Origin: an uncultured Bacteroidales bacterium
GTDB lineage: Bacteria > Bacteroidota > Bacteroidia > Bacteroidales > Paludibacteraceae
Length of the DNA: 5,450 nt
Assembly (NCBI GenBank): GCA_903873355.1
Contig: CAIQOG010000439.1
Span: 1-5,450 of the forward strand
Direction of reading: 5' to 3'
The notes beneath the pieces are model-generated. The model saw only the letters and a list, made by a program, of their open reading frames with translations, searched no databases and was not told the origin of the DNA. A program made the position numbers and the translations under genes. This document shows positions 4,426 to 5,450 of the stretch, one piece after another; within the stretch, counting starts at the first letter, position 1; each line of letters begins with the position of its first letter.

Positions 4426-5450
4426 TTAGACTCCTAATTTCGATCTCCGAATAAACTCTGCATCAGTAAAATTCTGACCGGGAACATAACCTGCCAGTGG
4501 TTGGATGCGTTCGTTAATCATATCGAGGAACCAGCTAACTTGTGGGAAGAATGAATCTTCCAGTTCGAAGGCCGGAGTAATCCAGTTGCGTGAACCAAGT
4601 ACACAAACCGGAGCATCCAAATAGTCGAAGCAAAGGGTGCTTATATTAGTTGCAAAGTCATTCAGGAACGAACCACGGGCACAAGCGTCGCCGGCCACAA
4701 TGATTTTACCTGTTTTCTTCACCGAAGCCACCACTTGTTCGTAGTTGAATGGAACTAACGAGCGAGCATCGATAACTTCTGCGCTCAAACCGTATTTTTC
4801 TTCCAGTTCTTTAGCAGCAGCCAATGCTGGATATAAAGTGTGACCAACAGTTAGGAAAGTAATATCTTTTCCTTCTTTTTTCACGTCCGGCTCACCAAAT
4901 GGAATTTCGTAGTAACCTTCAGGAACACCGCCTTTGTGGAATTGCTCTCCAATTTCGTAGATACGTTGGCTTTCGAAGTAAACTACAGGGTCAGTTCCCT
5001 GCAAAGCTGAGTTCATCAAACCTTTTGCATCGTAAGGAGTTACCGGGAAACAAACTTTCAATCCGGGGATTTGAGTCACCAACGAAGTCCAGTCTTGTGA
5101 GTGTTGAGCACCATATTTTGAACCTACCGATACACGCAATGTAATAGGCATTTTCAACACGTTACCACTCATCGATTGCCATTTAGGCATTTGGTTGAAC
5201 ACCTCATCACCACAACGACCCAAGAAATCGCAATACATAATTTCGGGAACTACACGGCCACCACACATGGCGTAACCAATAGCAGTACCCACAATAGAAG
5301 CCTCAGCAATAGGTGAGTTGAACAAACGGTGGTAAGGTAAAGCCTCAGTCATACCGCCATATACGGCAAATGCACCACCCCAATCGCGGTTTTCTTCTCC
5401 ATAAGCTACCAACGATGCATCTTTGTAGAAACGATCCATCATGGCTTCGA
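4426..5450 (-). CDS. Thiamine-diphosphate 2-oxoacid dehydrogenase E1, beta-type C-terminal part (5' end beyond window)
   Basis: The frame is open to the window edge: codons GAA GCC precede the first visible Met (5442-5440), so that MM is probably internal. Counting from it, residues 1-338 cover the E1-beta fold. They include [11 protein letters not shown] (15-25, Glu16 as the likely ThDP-contacting glutamate), [16 protein letters not shown] (43-58), MPKWQSMSG (85-93), and GAQHSQDW (111-118, His114 at the active site). [18 protein letters not shown] (125-142) and the transketolase C-terminal domain [13 protein letters not shown] (197-209), then [11 protein letters not shown] (223-233), follow. 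By family this is the pyruvate/branched-chain/acetoin dehydrogenase E1 beta subunit, which with an alpha part decarboxylates a 2-oxo substrate. The in-frame extension suggests an alpha-beta fusion. The C-terminal [17 protein letters not shown] departs from the usual Glu- and Gly-rich E1-beta motif. No E2 or E3 gene is visible, so the substrate is open. Confidence 0.85.
   Translation of the reverse strand, partial: EAMMDRFYKDASLVAYGEENRDWGGAFAVYGGMTEALPYHRLFNSPIAEASIVGTAIGYAMCGGRVVPEIMYCDFLGRCGDEVFNQMPKWQSMSGNVLKMPITLRVSVGSKYGAQHSQDWTSLVTQIPGLKVCFPVTPYDAKGLMNSALQGTDPVVYFESQRIYEIGEQFHKGGVPEGYYEIPFGEPDVKKEGKDITFLTVGHTLYPALAAAKELEEKYGLSAEVIDARSLVPFNYEQVVASVKKTGKIIVAGDACARGSFLNDFATNISTLCFDYLDAPVCVLGSRNWITPAFELEDSFFPQVSWFLDMINERIQPLAGYVPGQNFTDAEFIRRSKLGV

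Noticed and set aside
4426..5442. Taking 5442 as the true start of a complete 338-residue E1 beta protein
   Set aside because: The frame is open upstream to the window edge (Glu-Ala codons precede the Met), so completeness cannot be claimed and the entry is given as partial.

Overview
The window looks like chromosomal DNA from a member of the Bacteroidota. The pointers are moderate-GC metabolic genes, short Lys-rich starts with AT-rich leaders instead of strong Shine-Dalgarno sites, a TAnnTTTG-type promoter box, and intergenic dispersed repeats of kinds I associate with this phylum. This is an inference from style; there is no rRNA or other marker gene. Every gene I can support lies on the minus strand, so transcription runs from position 5450 towards 1.

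Layout in transcription order: (1) 5450-4426, the 3' part of a thiamine-diphosphate 2-oxoacid dehydrogenase E1 gene (beta-type half, open at the window edge); (2) 4425-4319, a gap with a bulged hairpin and a candidate promoter; (3) 4318-3701, an AT-rich gene for a secreted protein of unknown function, weakly PepSY-like at its C terminus; (4) 3700-3541, a gap with an old repeat remnant and a small palindrome; (5) 3540-2380, a PHP-domain metal-dependent hydrolase; (6) 2320-296, a two-domain class II aldolase / short-chain dehydrogenase of the rhamnulose-1-phosphate aldolase / lactaldehyde dehydrogenase type; (7) 295-135, a gap with a large inverted repeat; (8) 134-1, the first 44 codons of a zinc-dependent alcohol (polyol) dehydrogenase, which is too short to stand out as an ORF and runs off the window.

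The PHP, aldolase/SDR and zinc dehydrogenase genes read as a catabolic block for a sugar or deoxysugar. The aldolase half would cleave a ketose-1-phosphate to DHAP plus an aldehyde, and the SDR half would oxidise or reduce the aldehyde. The zinc dehydrogenase would act on a related polyol or ketose phosphate, and the E1 enzyme could work further down on a 2-oxo compound. The exact substrate cannot be read from this window. The secreted AT-rich gene does not fit the pathway and looks like an insertion between the E1 gene and the rest.

The most unusual feature is a family of GC-rich palindromic repeats of about 25 bp (four copies), three of which are translated in frame inside the aldolase/SDR gene. 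The fourth supplies the last five codons and the stop codon of the PHP gene. A different repeat, with a 7-nt period, abuts and overlaps the stop codon of the aldolase/SDR gene. Dispersed repeats have therefore reshaped the ends and interior of both complete metabolic genes.
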